DNA of 64,000 nucleotides from Hordeum vulgare subsp. vulgare (Eukaryota; Streptophyta; Magnoliopsida; Poales; Poaceae), in the NCBI RefSeq assembly GCF_904849725.1, contig NW_025422562.1:39755-103754 (forward strand). The letters run 5' to 3'. This document shows, piece after piece, positions 10,336-22,300 of the stretch. The translations under genes were made by a program, and so were the position numbers. Numbering within the stretch: position 1 is the stretch's first letter; the number at the start of each line of letters is the position of its first letter. A model generated the notes under the pieces. That model saw only the letters and a list, made by a program, of their open reading frames with translations, searched no databases and was not told the DNA's origin.

Positions 10336-11122
10336 GGATACTGAGAGTAACCACAACAGATAAATATGTCATCAAACCACCATGTTCTACCCCATTTTGG
10401 AGGAACAAGATTAAAGTCATACCAGCAGAATTAACTACATGAAAGGTCCATCCTTTTCAGGAAAAACCCACCGTGCAGCCCTACGAGCAAGTTCATGAGC
10501 AGAAGGATTGAGCTCAATCAATAAATTTGAATACTGGCTAGGCACACATCCACACGGAAACCAGTACTAGATCGAACAGTATTGACCATGGGTTCAGGTT
10601 GACAATGGTCATAAACCTCTCATCACTTTGGTATGTTGATTGACCTCTTTTTTGCACTGCATGTGCAGGTGCTAAACATTGGTACGTGTTGGTGGGGCTC
10701 GACAAGCTCACCCAGGGAGGGCACCCCCAAGCTGAACTCCATGGAGCCCCGCTCCAGCGTCTAGGACAGGTCTTTGTTACTGGATCCATTACTAGGACAT
10801 GATTTCTTCTTTTCCTTCTCCATTTGAGATCAACATTCGTTATGTCCTTCTTGTGCAGCAGCAGCAGGATTCCATCGGTACACGAGATGACAAGGGGTTC
10901 ATCGAGGTGTGTGGTGGTAGGCTCTTTCGTTGGACCCGCTGCCTGTTCGGCATCGGCTCCATAACAGTCATGGTTAGCTCCTCTCCTTCCCCTGCTCCCC
11001 TCTGGTTGCGCTCGGGTAGAACAAATACCTGCTTCATTTATATGATAGATGATAATATATGGAACATGTACGTATGGCTTCTTCAGTCTGAATTTGTGTA
11101 TTTGACTCCTGCTTATATGTAA

Positions 11123-12469
11123 GAGCATCTATAGCAGACCTCGTATAAAGCCGATCCGCAAAAGTCGTTTGCAGTTCGCGGAAAAACCCTTTTGTGGACC
11201 GGCGTGTGCGGCAAAATATCCTTTTATGAGGGTCCATTTTACGGGGTCTGCTGGGCCGCCGCCCACGCTGGCCTGCGAAATCTATTATTTCCATTGCATT
11301 TTCAGGCATGAAAACACATTTAGTTGCTTCTTTATTTTCTTCAAAGGCATTGGATACATCATAATTCACCAAATTATTGCTAAAACAGCAAGACCAAAAA
11401 AAACAAGAACCACAATTAGACATTTTAGAAGATATCCAACTTCCATAACTGCTCCCACTAGTTGGATCAACATCTTCTCCATGCATTCATTGTTGATCCA
11501 GGGGTTCTTCATCTTGCATTCTTCATTCTTCGGCTTTGATTCTAAACAATTAGACGTTGATTCACCTCTAATATCTATTCTAATTGCACATGCAGCTGCA
11601 TCGTTAGGTTCAATTATACTAAGGAGTGCACGAACATCTATTAAGTTTCTTTCTATCAATAGATCGATGTATTCTTCTTTCCAATACCAAAATTAGCATC
11701 TACCTTCCTACACAGATGAACACCTCAATAAGCTACCATAATTTAACCAAATAAGTTGACAAAGCAGAAGAGGAAGAAGGGCATACCCCGTCGTTTCTGC
11801 ATTTGAAGAATACCCATCCGAGGTGCTGCCGTGTGTTGGATGTGAGCCGCAACACTGTTTCTAGGCAGTCATCGCACTCTATGAGTGGCATCGGCAAGCC
11901 GAGCCCAAGCGATGGCCGGAAGAGTCCTTGCCGGCAAACCGACGCCAGCAACTAGAGGATGGAACCAGTACCTGCATGCGGCGCTCGCGCTTTGCCGAGG
12001 CTGTGCGGGGTGCTCCCGACCAATCCATGGCTTTGGTGCAGCCAACGGTGGCTGGAAAAGCCAATCTGGTGGTCGCGACAAAACAACCACCGATTTGTAG
12101 CTTTCCGGTAAGCCGAGGCACGAGGGCGTGGTGGAGGCCGATCTTGGGACTGCGGCGGCCCACCGTCATGATCCGGACGGCTGGTACGGCCGGAATCGAA
12201 GGCGGCACCCGGCGGCGGTAGGTGGGGGAAAAGCGCGGGTGAAATGTCCCACCAACTAACCGCTTAGATATATACAGGGCACCGACGGGGTGGGCGGAAG
12301 AACCTGCATTTTCGCGGGTTAGGGTGGGCATTTTGTCGCGCCCCGCAAAAAAAAATTACGGGCCGGACGCGGTAGTGGGGTCTGGTCTAGCAGCATTTTC
12401 CGCCTTGACCTGTATTTTGGCGGTTATTTTGCGGGTTCGGCCCTTTTAGGGGGTCTGCTAGAGATACTC
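11123..12469. mobile_element. PIF/Harbinger-type element carrying a GRF zinc-finger gene, unit 1
   Basis: 1347-bp element. The left end GAGCATCTATAGCAGACC and the right end GGTCTGCTAGAGATACTC are inverted repeats (two mismatches) flanked by the 3-bp direct repeat TAA (11120-11122, 12470-12472), the target-site type of PIF/Harbinger/Tourist. Subterminal parts are G+C-rich with many CGG/GCGGG words on both sides. There is no transposase inside, so it is non-autonomous. It contains a broken GRF zinc-finger gene on the minus strand. Confidence 0.82.
11366..11951 (-). pseudogene. GRF-type zinc-finger protein, broken, unit 1
   Basis: Exon 1 (from 11951 or the internal ATG at 11891, to 11787) reads MPLIECDDC ... 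LGWVFFKCRNDG, matching the GRF zinc finger: CxxC followed by GWxFFxC. The fourth ligand would follow an intron starting GTATGC at 11786. The downstream exon reads C-stop-FWYWKEEYIDLLIERNLIDV and continues through an acidic or polar stretch to a hydrophobic C-terminal anchor (EVGYLLKCLIVVLVFFGLA), ending at 11366. The in-frame TAA at 11695-11693, in the place of an expected N or D codon, disrupts it, and the N-terminal part appears to be in another frame. GRF domains bind nucleic acid in other proteins; this membrane-anchored plant type has no known role. It lies wholly inside the Harbinger element. Confidence 0.65.
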
Positions 12470-13096
12470 TAATAGTACTATGGTGACCATAGGTTGCCAT
12501 GAGCCCATGACATGGTCATCTATCAAGACCTAAAATATTTGAGAGGTCAACCTGGAAGACTGAATTTGTGCATGTAGCAGCACTCTCCAGTCTCGCGAGC
12601 ATCAAGTTAATTTTGCAAGTACGATTCCTCGTGCAATTCTGGCTAGACTTGGATCACCTGAAACGAAAAATTACTTGAAGAAATAAATAACGGTCTGCAT
12701 ACATCCGAGTAATCAACTAGTTAATTGTTTGTCGGGTCAACATGTGAGAAATAATTCCAAGGCATGTGGAGGACTTTGTTTCCATTTTTCAGTTAGCCGC
12801 ATGGTTGATCTGGTTCATTTGCAGTAGTACACATACAAGTTGTCAAAACTAGCGCCTTTCCTGCTCCACTGCCAGTGATAGCAGCAGTAGTCTCACTTTA
12901 GATTGTTGGACGTGTGACACTAGCTGTACCCATGCTTGTGACGTTCAATACTTTAAATTTCAGTATCGGCCATTTCCTATTTTCGGATTGTTATCATAAT
13001 ACTTTGACATGGAAATAATGTTTTTTTTTCAATTTACAGAACCAACTAGCCTGTCCTTCCATTTGTGGTATTGATGGCCATGGACCACGGTTCTAG

Positions 13097-15355
13097 TAGT
13101 CGGCAAAGCACGTATCTACTAACTGCTCCTATCCAGGATGCGTGCAAAAGGTGTCACATCATCGCGTTCCTATTCTCATCCCCCCGGCAAAACATCATTG
13201 TACACAATGTTGATGCAACAATTGCAACTTGCAAGCTCTATACTAGTTTCAATGGAACCTGGGACTAGCATAGGCCCTGGGACTAGCCGGGGTCCAAACA
13301 TATATTTTATATTCAAATACAGTTGGAGTGAATCATCATGTCTGTGTTGCTGGGTTAGTGTAGAATATAGCCCATTCTTTCTAAATTAGAGACTTGGTGG
13401 CTGGAGTAGGCACTATGTAAACTGGGCATCCTATCATTATTCGGATTCAGGAAAAACAGTATAGCTCAACATGTGAATATATGTCCAGTTCTTTTTGGTT
13501 TTCATGTAAATGGTGATAATTTGGAATATATCAAACCATAGCCTGTCCTTACACGATTACACACTTCCCATGTCCATTAGCCTGCTCATGTTTGTTACTA
13601 CTTCCTAATATATATACATGTTGGTCTTTGTCAGTGTCATGAATTAAATTGTTACATTGTCAAGGTTCCCCTGGAGGTTGGGGCACACCGTGGATGGCTT
13701 AAACCCGCCCTTCTTCAGTTACATTCTAGATTGTGGTGCTGATCTCAGTCAGGAAAAGGAAGAGAACATTATTGTTCTTCATCTGTCCGTGAAGAAAGGT
13801 ACTAGCAACTGCTACTACAACCTAGTACAAGAACTTCCTTTTATCACACTTGCTGCTGCTTTTTACTAGAATTGTCACATATGAGTTGCCATTTGTTATT
13901 TTCGTTTTGTTTTGGGGGCCTGCTATATTATAAATACCAAGTTATACCTGAGTTTTTGTCAAAGTATTACTTGAAAGTACAAATGAATTTTGAATGAGTG
14001 GAAAACTTAGTAGTAGGCTCATTTTATTAGTTTTCTTCAGTACGATCATGCCTTGTTTTCGTATCATTTTGTTTATGTTGGCAGAATTATTGCACATAAT
14101 TATAGTTCACATATGATGTTGCATTCGGAAATCGATTTGAACTCATTGAGATGCTCAAGGAGTCACAAACACTCGTCTTGCAATGCAAGCACTTGTGCTG
14201 ATGACCATCCATCCTTGGTACATTTAATTACATGGCAATTTCTAGGATTCTGGGTTGCGCTGATGGTCTCTAATGCAAGCACTTGTGCTTCTCGTGGTGA
14301 TTATGGTAAAATAATTAGTGGATTTAGCCCTCAATTTTAGTCCTATGAGTTTTTGTCTTTTGCCGGGTATTGTGTTGCATGCGCTGGAGTGTTTCCCTTG
14401 TCGACGTGCTGGGTAATGTGTGTGCTGGTTGCAGTTGGTCCTTGGTTGATCTCCATGCCAGTGGTTGGAATGTTTTGGCTGTGTGATATGTGTGATGGTT
14501 TACCAGGCTTTGTTATAAAGAAGCCCCTTATGGCATGTCCTCTAAAACACTATAACTCTGATTCGTCTACTAGTGATGACATGGTTGTTTGATTCCTAGG
14601 GTTGTTATCAAATTCTGGCATGTTCTGTCCTATGTACCCTAACAGTGCATTCCTGATATCAATCGTTCCTATGATCATGTACAGTTCATTTGGTCATTTT
14701 CACTGTTGCTTGATCATCTATTGTTGCTCGATTGTCTAAATCTTCTTGATTTGGAAAGCTAGACATGCTATTTCCTAACTGCTAGCTCCATAACAGAACA
14801 TGTATTTCTTTTCACTCATTCATGACTCTCATTTTAATGGGTTTTGTCAATGAAACAATGCAAGATAGGAGTGGGATCACTGAATTGTTTTACATAGATT
14901 AGATGACCGGCCGATTGCTATTTTGTTGTGTGCATGTTTACTGGACACATACATTACACTTTTTTTAGCTTGCTCATTATAGACTGGACATTGGTCATGT
15001 GGAAGGACTAGCAGACGGATGGCTGCTTGCCCATCCTAGCAAACATGGTGAGCTTCCCCCCTCCTCCACATCTGCATAGCACGCACAGTTTGTATGTTTT
15101 GGTTTTCTCGCGTGATTTGAGAACAAAGGCGCAAGCATGGTTCAAAGTAGACTACTCTCCTCTGCTGGTATGGTCACTCGGTTCTGAACTTTAAATTGTA
15201 TATAATCTTAAAGTGGAGTAATCCCCTGTATCAAATCTGACTTCACCATGATTTGAGTGGAATAATAAGAAGAATATGCATAGCTTCTTGTTGTTAGTTT
15301 GTTTGGCATAAAAATTAACATGCGGTGACAATTCTTTTGTTAGTTTTTTATCAAG
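13097..15355. other. Unassigned intergenic stretch
   Basis: No recognised gene. Open frames of up to 95 codons (14053-14340 and 14353-14592, plus strand) have no recognisable domain and begin in poor contexts. The word GCAAGCACTTGTGCT occurs twice (14186 and 14276 areas). A T-rich, intron-like composition suggests degraded gene introns rather than a dense transposon block. Equivalents: 29658-31916, 46210-48468, and 62764 to the window end. Confidence 0.4.
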
Positions 15356-16270
15356 GCGTGGGAAGTTGTGTCTCTTGATGCGACGACCATCACAGACAAA
15401 CCGCCAAGTGCTATTGGCAAATGATAGAGGGTCAATTCCTCTGCTTCATGGCGAAGTATCCCAATAGAACACCGCTCACCTTGAGGTCTCTTCAAGGTCG
15501 TTGGGACGCTATCAAGCCGGTTTGTAGCCGTTGGGCTGCTTGCTTGGAATAAGACCGCAATGCACCACCAAGTGATACCGTTGAATTGAACTATGTGAGT
15601 TCTTTCTCACGTTGTACTTTAAATGTTTGAAACATGTTTCATATGTTGAATTTTGTTTTTGTTTTTTAGGAGTAATTGTGCAAGAAAGGTACAAGGACAT
15701 GGAAGCTTCCCATGGTAGGTCATTCAACCTAGAGCATTGTTCGAAATTGCATCAACATAGCCAAAACTGGGAGTTCATTGAGGAAGAATCCCCACCGAAG
15801 AATGGCTCCCTCACCGAGACGGATGATGATGATGAAGATGATGATGGCCCAAGAAACAAGAACAAGTCGGATGGAAACAAAAAGGCGAAGGACAAGATCA
15901 AGAGGGAATCGAAGGCATCAAGCTTGCATGATAAGATAGATATCATGGTGCAATCAAATGAGGAGATGAAGCAGGAGTTGGCCGAGAAGAAAGCGCAGGA
16001 GAAGCAAGAAAGTGGCCCTTACTCAAGGAAGAAGGGTTGTGCAAGGCCGCCATTGAGGAGAGGAAAGCCCTTACCGAGGAGAACAAGGCTTTGTCCAAGC
16101 TTCTTGCAGAGGAGAACAAGATCATGACAATGAATCACAATAAAATGAACGACATCACCAAAGAATGACATGATATGGCAAGAAAAGAAATCTTGAAGAG
16201 AAGAATGATGGCTGCAAGGTGTGATGACTTCAGCGCCGGTGGGGGAATGGGTGGCGGAAATGGAGAGTGA
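15356..16270 (+). pseudogene. Myb/SANT-like protein with NAM-associated C-terminal domain, broken, unit 1
   Basis: The first part reads AWEVVSLDATTITDKP, then after a frameshift near 15418 WQMIEGQFLCF ... LTLRSLQGRWDAIKPVCSRW: a Myb/SANT-like (trihelix) fold with spaced tryptophans. It has a TAA at 15550-15552. A GT...AG intron-like segment (15595-15669) leads to VQERYKDMEASHGRSFNLEHC, an acidic DDDDEDDDGPRN stretch, and KDKIKRESKASSLHDKIDIM, the NAM-associated C-terminal region. After a second frameshift near 16015 it reads KAAIEERKALTEENKALSKL and MTMNHNKMNDITKE, then TGA at 16166-16168 and MARKEILKRRMMAA to 16270. This family includes the Myb-like partners encoded by PIF/Harbinger elements and their domesticated relatives. 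At least two frameshifts and two stops make it dead. Confidence 0.8.
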
Positions 16271-16531
16271 TGATGTTGACGATGATGGTCACGGAGATGA
16301 TAATGGCTTTTGCGTGAGATTCTTTTGGGGTTGTGGAGAGAAACGAGAACCAAGACGGTGGTGAAGATGGTGGTTGCTTTTGCATGATGTTCTTTAGTGT
16401 CTTGATAAAAAAAACAATGGTTTAATTTGAGCGAAAATTGTGTTTGGTTGTTCAAATTTGCTACAAATCAATGGAATTGATGCCAAATTGTAAGTTTGAA
16501 TTCTTGCGATTTGCGGGTTGGCAAGGGCCAT

Positions 16532-16620
16532 GGCAGAACAGAACCTGCCCATGAAACTGTAGAACAGAATATTCGTGAATATTCTGTTTTATAGTTCCAC
16601 GATGCGGGTTATGTTTTGCC
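16532..16620. repeat. Inverted repeat with perfect palindromic core at join of units 1/2
   Basis: The core at 16564-16587 is ACAGAATATTC, a GT spacer, then GAATATTCTGT: 11-bp perfect arms. Imperfect complementarity continues outward to about 44 bp per arm (16532 to 16620), so single-stranded DNA or RNA here would fold into a strong hairpin. The block looks like part of a degenerate terminal-inverted-repeat element, since GGGTCTGCTAG follows at 16691-16701 and the same word ends the Harbinger element at 12469. Confidence 0.85.
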
Positions 16621-18044
16621 GCGACCCTCGCTAGTCGTAAAAAGCGATTTTTTGCAAACTGTAAACGCGCGATATAGGTCCGTAATATAAGGGTCTGCTA
16701 GCAAACGGTAAACATCCTTCTTCTCCTTTTTCTTATCTAAAAAATTGGTGACGTTCACCTATTCGTCGCTTTTTTGTCAAACCCCCTTCCTACGTGCATA
16801 GCGATCGCAGGGTTTTTCAAGAAAACTGTCGACGGGACAGCCTTGCCCCTCTATCAAGACCGGATTATCTTTGTCTAGTTGGAACCATCCCTCGCATGAG
16901 CCTTCATATTGTATGGTGACGCTGCATGCAACAAGATCCTAACACGCATGGTTTTCTATCCTGGTCGACCTGTACAATACTGTATGGTACACGCACAAAA
17001 CAAAAATGTAGCTTTGAAAAGGTACACTCACGATGCTCACAAACATAATTTATAAATACTCACATAAATTTCTATTGTTTTCATATTTCAATCAATGTCA
17101 AAGACATTTCGGACATGTCCAAATGTTTTAAATGTCAAAGCCATACTCTTTCGTAAATATTCACACAAAATTGTTGGGCAATTGCGGGTGGCTTCCATCG
17201 TAAAATTCCTAAAATATCTCATCAATCACAAACCATGTGTTCCACCGTGACCATCTACACCTGCAGGAGGCGTGCTTCGAGCTCCCTCTCGGTCCGCCTT
17301 CGAAAACCCAATGTATCACCAAAATCAAGGTAAAGTATTTTGGTAGATTTTTCCCGCTAAATAGGCCCTTAGGATTGTCGCAAATCAAGAATACCATTTA
17401 AAATGAAGGAAAACTTAGCCGCCTTTGTACGCCCCTAGTAGCCACCCAGCGCCAGCAGTGAGCCTGCACATTGCCAGAAATACATAGGAATCACCATGGA
17501 TTTCCACCGGCCAACTGCAGAGATCCATGTGGACGCACGTTATAGGGCTGCTGCACTTGCACGTTGAGAGCGGCATGTCGCCGGTTAACCTACATCCCAG
17601 TTGTAACTCGATCGCCAGTATTGTTGCCAACTCTGTGTCAGAAAAATATGAGGGTGTTACGTGAAGAATAACACATGCATAGGAGGCATATACCATACTC
17701 AACACAAGAGCCCATGCAAGATCACATGCATAAGAGATAGTAAGAACGATACATGGAATTCGTTCAGGTAGCAACAGTTTAGTACCTTGCACCGCAGATG
17801 TGGGATCTAAAATTCTAGATGCTCCTGGTCTGGTATGACTCTGAAGTATATAGAACTTACAAGTATAGAATAATAGTACATTTTTTAAGGCAAACTCGCG
17901 AACTTGTTACTGCGTCAGTGTTTACAGGGGCGAACAGAAGATCTTCAACATGGCCTAACCAAGTATTACGACCAACTCCCAGAGTAAGTGAATGTTACAG
18001 CGTCATGTGTAACTGCTCCGTACTGCACCACACTGCCGGTTTAG

Positions 18045-18065
18045 CCCCCCCCCCCCCCCCCCCCC
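18045..18065. repeat. Poly-C tract, 21 C (unit 2)
   Basis: Uninterrupted run of 21 cytosines, the longest allele in the window. Confidence 0.95.
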
Positions 18066-19361
18066 GAGTGTAACTCTTATTGTCAACTATGTGTGAGAAG
18101 AATATGAGGGTGTTACGTGCTGATGAATGACACAAGAGGCCTGCGTTATCGCATGCATAAGAATGATATTGTAGATGGTCCATAGGCATATAGTACCATA
18201 ATTAACACAAGAGCCCTGCATTATCACATGCATCAGAATGATACGGTACATGGAATTCGTCCAGGTGTAGCAAAAGTTTAGTACATGTAGCTAGCATCGC
18301 AGATGTGGGATCTAAAATTCTATATGCTCCTGGTCCGGACTTTAATTGAATAACATTTGTGATAGTTACAGAACCTTATTGTTTCAAACTATGTGATGAG
18401 TACATATGAAACTTGGAAAATCACCGCAACAAATTCTTCATGTGCCTGTGTCTCCGACGGAAAATCTTCCCCATAACAAAACGAGCTGCCACAATCACCC
18501 CAACAAATTCTAGATTGAACCTTGATCCATCAAAAATCACATGAACTGAACCATGCATTTGTTCTAGGCTAATTAGCCCCCTAACACATATCCTGCAGAA
18601 TAATTAACCTGTTCCTCACGGTAGCTAACACTTAGAGCACTAACAATCGCATGTGAAGACCACATTTGATCATCAATTTAAAATGTTTTCCCCGAAATGT
18701 CATATAACTTATTTAAAGAACTTTACCACATAAGTGATACGTTATTTACATAATGTTTGTGATGGTTATAGTAGAACACTTGCTCGCACACTTGAGAGGG
18801 CCACTGTGCGAGTTAATCAGAAAATATATGTAATAGAATGAAATAATACTTTTTTGTTAAGCAATGGAAAATCGTATTATTTAGATTTACAAGAAGTTTA
18901 AACAAACCTTTTTATTATCAACAGAATGAGACATGAGAAAGAACATTAAAAATAAATAAGTGTATTTGTTTGTGCCAAATGAATGGAACATTATGTAGAA
19001 AAAGTTAATTTTTTTAAACTATACGTGGATGCTGTTAAATATTTAATTTAATTAAAGGTGCAAAATTTATTTTCCCACGTTGTTACTTGTGATTCAAATA
19101 AGCAAACCCATATGTATATAAGAAATAGAAATTACCAACGCATATGTATTGTCTGCCTGTTTCTTCAACCGAAAATCTTCACCCTATAGCAAACTGATCG
19201 AGGAGGCGAAAAATTCTTGGTTTAACCTCGATGATCTCCATCGAAAATCACATGAAGCGAACCATGTAATTGTTCTGGGCTAATTACTTAGCCCCCTAAC
19301 ACATATGCCTAGCTCCTGATTGACGTTAGCTAACACTAAGCCTAAACGACACTAACTATAA

Positions 19362-19367
19362 TTTATT
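19362..19367 (-). terminator. Polyadenylation signal-like AATAAA, copy 2
   Basis: AATAAA on the minus strand, 19 bases beyond the stop codon ending at 19386. Confidence 0.4.
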
Positions 19368-19385
19368 CCTTGGTTCATGTGGGGA

Positions 19386-22300
19386 TCAGCAGGTTGCCTG
19401 CACGGTGAGCACGCCGGAGTCACACCCGGACCCGGCGCGGAAGTCCTCCGTGTGCCGCACCGTGCACGACTCCTTGCCGACGCACGCTGCCGTGAACGCC
19501 GCCAGCGCCGCCTTGGACTCGCAGCCGCCCTGGTACGCGCCGCACTTGCCGCGCGTGACGCCGAGGCTGGCCACGTCCACGCTGGAGATGGTCCTGCCAT
19601 GGCTGCACGCCAGCGCCACCTCGTCGCCGACCTCGGCGGCCTCCGCGCACGCCGCCCCGACAGCGACGGTGTGGAAGCTCACCCTCGTCGGGTCGCCGCC
19701 GGCCTCCTCGAACAGCACCATCGTGTTGGGCTCGCCGGCCTTGAGGAACGACCGTGGCACATGGTAGAACCTCTGGGACGGCTCGTTGCAGCCAGTGAGG
19801 CACTTCTGCCCGTCGCCATCCGCCATGAATGTGCCGCGGTAGTCGCACCGCCGGCAGCCGTCCATGTCCGCGGCGACGTATGACGGCCAGTAGCGGCCCA
19901 GGTTGTTGCCGTTGACCCACACCACGCCCTTGCCGAGCCCCAGCAGGTCCGCCACCACGGGCTCCTCACCGATGGGGGCCTCAAAGGTCGCCTTGTACCA
20001 GGTGAAGGGGCGGTGCACCGGGATGGTGCCGCCTCTCCATTGGCTGCGGTCCTTGGCCTTGTCGAGGTGGGTCTCCCTGTACTCGCCGGCGAGGCCGGCC
20101 TTGTAGGACCAGGAGCTGTTGGAGAGGTCGTAGGCGGTGGTGTTGGTGACGGTGTCGACGAGCTTCACCGGCCCTCCCACGATGCCGGCGGGCATCATCT
20201 CGAACAGAGCACCATAGTTCTTGAGCCCGATGGTGGCGCTGAGGAGGGAGATGTAGTTCTTGCCAGAGTGGAGCTTCACCGGTGTCTCCATTTGGAAGAC
20301 GAATCCGCCATTAGGAGCGTAGTGCCTCCCTGCATGCCAATTAATCAAATCAATTAACATTAGCTTGATCAAGTTCATTAATCCATCAGTGTGCAAACCA
20401 CTCAGAGTATATTGGGACGCTCACCAACAAGCTTGCCATTGACGAAAGCGTAGAGCTCATGGCCAGTCGTGTTCACGTGCAACTTGTAGTTCGATTCCCC
20501 CTTGTGCTCCAAGCTGCACATTTTGATCATCACCAGAGATTAATTTATATTTCAATCTTATGCAACAGTGTAGTTCTGTATTAAGCATCAAGATGTTTGA
20601 TTACCTTGTCCTGTACCATAGGTAGTCGCTCTGGTCGCCCGACGTCGCGATCTGCTCGAGCAGCTCGTTCTTCCTGAAGTTACCCTTCTCGTCCGTCATG
20701 AAAGGATGGAGGTTCTCGGGCATCCACGACCAAGCAAGGCCATCCGTCACGGTTTCCACCCCCGGCCTCTTCACCATCACCGACGTCTGTGTCTTGATCT
20801 TGGCGCTGTTGTACGCGACGGTCTTGCAGTCCGGCAGGATGCTCACGGACCATGCGGGCACGACATGGGTTGCGCCGTCGTCGAGGGTCACATTGACCTC
20901 CTTGTCGTCGAACTTGTTGCTGATGAAGCAGGCAGAGGAGTTGTCCAGCGTGTACTTGGTAACCTAGTGTAGATATTGATGAACCAAATGGATCAATTTT
21001 GTTGTGAACACCATTAAAAACAGTGCTAGGATTTTTGTATTGTATGTGAATGCATGTTAGTTACCATGACGTTGGTGTTGCCCATGGTGGTGTCCTTGTA
21101 GTCCCCATGGAGTAGGATCTTCTCCATGGACTTGAGGACATTGTGGAGGTCCTTGAGGTGCCCGTATTTTGGCTGCCTGATGTTACCTGAAAACAAAAAC
21201 ATAAAAGGATAATGAATATGATTTGCATATTGACACTAATTATTAATTTACAAGATGCAAATAAGCTTGGGACGAATATATGAATTGAAGGAACAACAAG
21301 AGATGGTTCACGTACCGTACTCATCGAGAGGGGCATCGTAGTCATAGCTGGTTGTGATGTATGGGCCACCCGACGTGCGGCCAAAGTTGGTGCCACCATG
21401 GTACTGATCACATATAAATTGACGATCAACATGTCAAATGATGTAAAATTCAGTTCATGCCAGCCTGCTAGAGGATGGAAATTAATGTAGAAGAGAAAAG
21501 TATAGATTAGTTATAAATCAATCACCATGTAGTAGTTCTGGAGCGATCCTCGCGTCTGGAAGAACATGGCAACAGAGAAGGCGATGTCTTCGGCGGACCG
21601 GTGGAAATCAGGCTTGTCCCAGGCTTTGAACCTAATTATATATCGTGGATAAAATGTAAGAGCAATCTGAACTTCATTCAACATATAGTAGAACGTGCTA
21701 ACCAATTTCGCGCATATGCATGTAGGTTCCATAAGAAAAAAAGAAGGAAAATTAATATATAAAGGTTGATCCAGGTATATATATATGTAGGGTACCAGCC
21801 AGTCCAGTTCTCAGTCCAGATCTTGGGGATGTCGGTCCTCTTGGGGAACCAGTCGTGGCAGTAGAAGCCGTTGCAGGTGTTGATCTAGTAATTAAGAAGA
21901 CTTAGCATTGAGTTTTTTTTGTTTTACACTTGGGAAGAAAGAAGAATAATAATTGGTAGAGACAAAAATAGGAAAGATGAAAATGTGCATGCGCTGACCA
22001 CGTTGGGTGGGACGTCTTGGTCCTGCTGGCACATGATCCACGGCACGCCTACGTTCTGCTTGTTGGCCATGGCGGCGCACCAGTGGATGTACTCAGACGC
22101 CGACTCGTCGTTGTTGAGCTTGTCCATGACGTTCCCGTACTCGTTCTCGATCTATATATGTAAATTGTTCACATATATATATGTTATATTCACTGATCCA
22201 CTCTTTTGTCGACGACAAGTAGCTAGGAATGCAAGCTAGATAAGTTTCACATAATTAATATTAGTTAGTTACTACGTACCTGAGAGAGGATGATGGGGCC

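Larger units (their letters stand above)
10669..13096 (+). other. Possible small spliced gene of unknown function (unit 1)
   Basis: Three candidate exons keep one open frame: 10669-10769 (after GCATGTGCAG, before GTCTTT; reads AKHWYVLVGLDKLTQGGHPQ...), 10859-10972 (after TTCTTGTGCAG, before GTTAGC; reads QQQDSIGTRDDKGFIEV...), and 13040-13096 (after a T-rich tract and TTTACAG; reads NQLACPSICGIDGHG... to TAG). All joins are in phase 0. The second intron holds the Harbinger element, so without it the intron would be about 720 bases. I do not recognise the product, the first exon is not found, and the frame could be open by chance. Equivalents: 27230-29657, 43782-46209, 60336-62763. Confidence 0.25.
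1..16571. repeat. Tandem repeat unit 1 (~16.57 kb)
   Basis: First unit of a head-to-tail array. Every recognisable segment recurs about 16.56 kb downstream in the same order and orientation: for example the beta-galactosidase start codon lies at 6434, 22994, 39546 and 56100. The window begins almost exactly at the centre of the palindrome that marks the later unit joins. From about 3125 onward this unit is nearly identical to the others. Before that it carries many 1-base insertions and deletions, mostly in homopolymers, and is a net 11 bases longer than unit 2. The true unit boundary cannot be defined because the flank outside the array is not visible. Confidence 0.97.

Noticed and set aside
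10440..10530. Minus-strand frame reading LIELNPSAHELARRAARWVF, resembling the tail of a plant RNase H domain
   Set aside because: Only about 25 residues look similar and there is no further RNase H or reverse transcriptase motif nearby, so a retroelement call is not supported.
15612..16127. 171-residue plus-strand open frame as an intact gene
   Set aside because: It starts in an intron and ends in a wrong frame. Comparing frames shows it is one piece of a Myb/NAM-associated pseudogene with frameshifts and stops on both sides.
19377..19883. 168-residue plus-strand open frame opposite the beta-galactosidase 3' exon (and repeats in units 3 and 4)
   Set aside because: It is an antisense shadow of G+C-rich third-codon positions, with Ala/Arg-rich low-complexity translation and no domain.
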